Shown one piece after another: positions 40,002-40,027 of a stretch of DNA of 40,027 nt. Source of the DNA: Coriobacteriaceae bacterium (lineage in GTDB: Bacteria; Actinomycetota; Coriobacteriia; Coriobacteriales; Coriobacteriaceae); the NCBI GenBank assembly GCA_902362275.1, contig CABIWB010000005.1:60678-100704 (forward strand). Direction: 5' to 3'. Below the pieces are notes generated by a model. It was not told the origin of the DNA and ran no database searches. It saw nothing but the letters and a program-made list of their open reading frames with translations. The translations under genes were made by a program, and so were the position numbers. Positions within the stretch are counted from its first letter, which is position 1, and each line of letters begins with the position of its first letter.

Positions 40002-40027
40002 ACCTTCTGTCGGCAACTGCTTCCATC

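Overview
The window looks like a chromosomal stretch of a high-GC Coriobacteriia bacterium, most likely Collinsella or a close relative. I infer this from the strong GC bias at third codon positions, the actinobacterial-type protein variants, the gene neighbourhoods and the style of the intergenic palindromes. I could not run a database search. Nearly all of it is conserved housekeeping sequence. I see no prophage, insertion sequence with a transposase, CRISPR array or rRNA operon.

Left part (1-14.6 kb). A cut-off gene end and a convergent GldA-like metal-dependent alcohol dehydrogenase share a bidirectional terminator. An isoleucine T-box leader then precedes ileS. After a hairpin-rich gap come lspA and an RluD-type pseudouridine synthase, a processive GT2 glycosyltransferase, a stand-alone prepilin-type (A24) peptidase, a dGTPase and rarA. 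A tight four-gene operon follows: a DUF948 membrane protein, a degenerate RsbW-like protein, a SigB/SigF-type sigma factor and an AI-2E family permease. A small membrane-protein gene lies convergent to it.

Middle part (14.6-28 kb). alaS, ruvX, mltG, a YqeG-type phosphatase, aroK and an aroB-like gene are packed head to tail. The AroB-like protein keeps the dehydroquinate-synthase fold pattern but has lost the zinc ligands and the NAD-site glycine motif. Then come pepQ, efp, asp23, nusB, xseB, tlyA, nadK and recN, a reduced form of the widespread aroK-aroB-pepQ-efp-nusB...recN arrangement.

Right part (28-40 kb). This is a complete fructose-type PTS locus. A divergent RpiR-family regulator faces an EIIBCA permease, followed by HPr, enzyme I and two tandem 1-phosphofructokinase-like kinases. 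Together they would carry phosphate from PEP to the sugar and make fructose 1-phosphate and then fructose 1,6-bisphosphate. Several hairpins, including two large palindromes, sit between the genes. The window closes with cca (tRNA CCA-adding enzyme), two nearly identical tRNA-Glu(CUC) genes, a flippase-like membrane protein and a TetR-family regulator.

The points most worth a second look are the AroB-like pseudoenzyme at the aroB locus, the sigma operon with an RsbW-like protein lacking its ATP-site residues, the nested palindromic elements before ptsH and after ileS, the GGGACA-core repeats used as terminators, the paired kinases, and the tRNA-Glu copy with a broken anticodon-stem pair.
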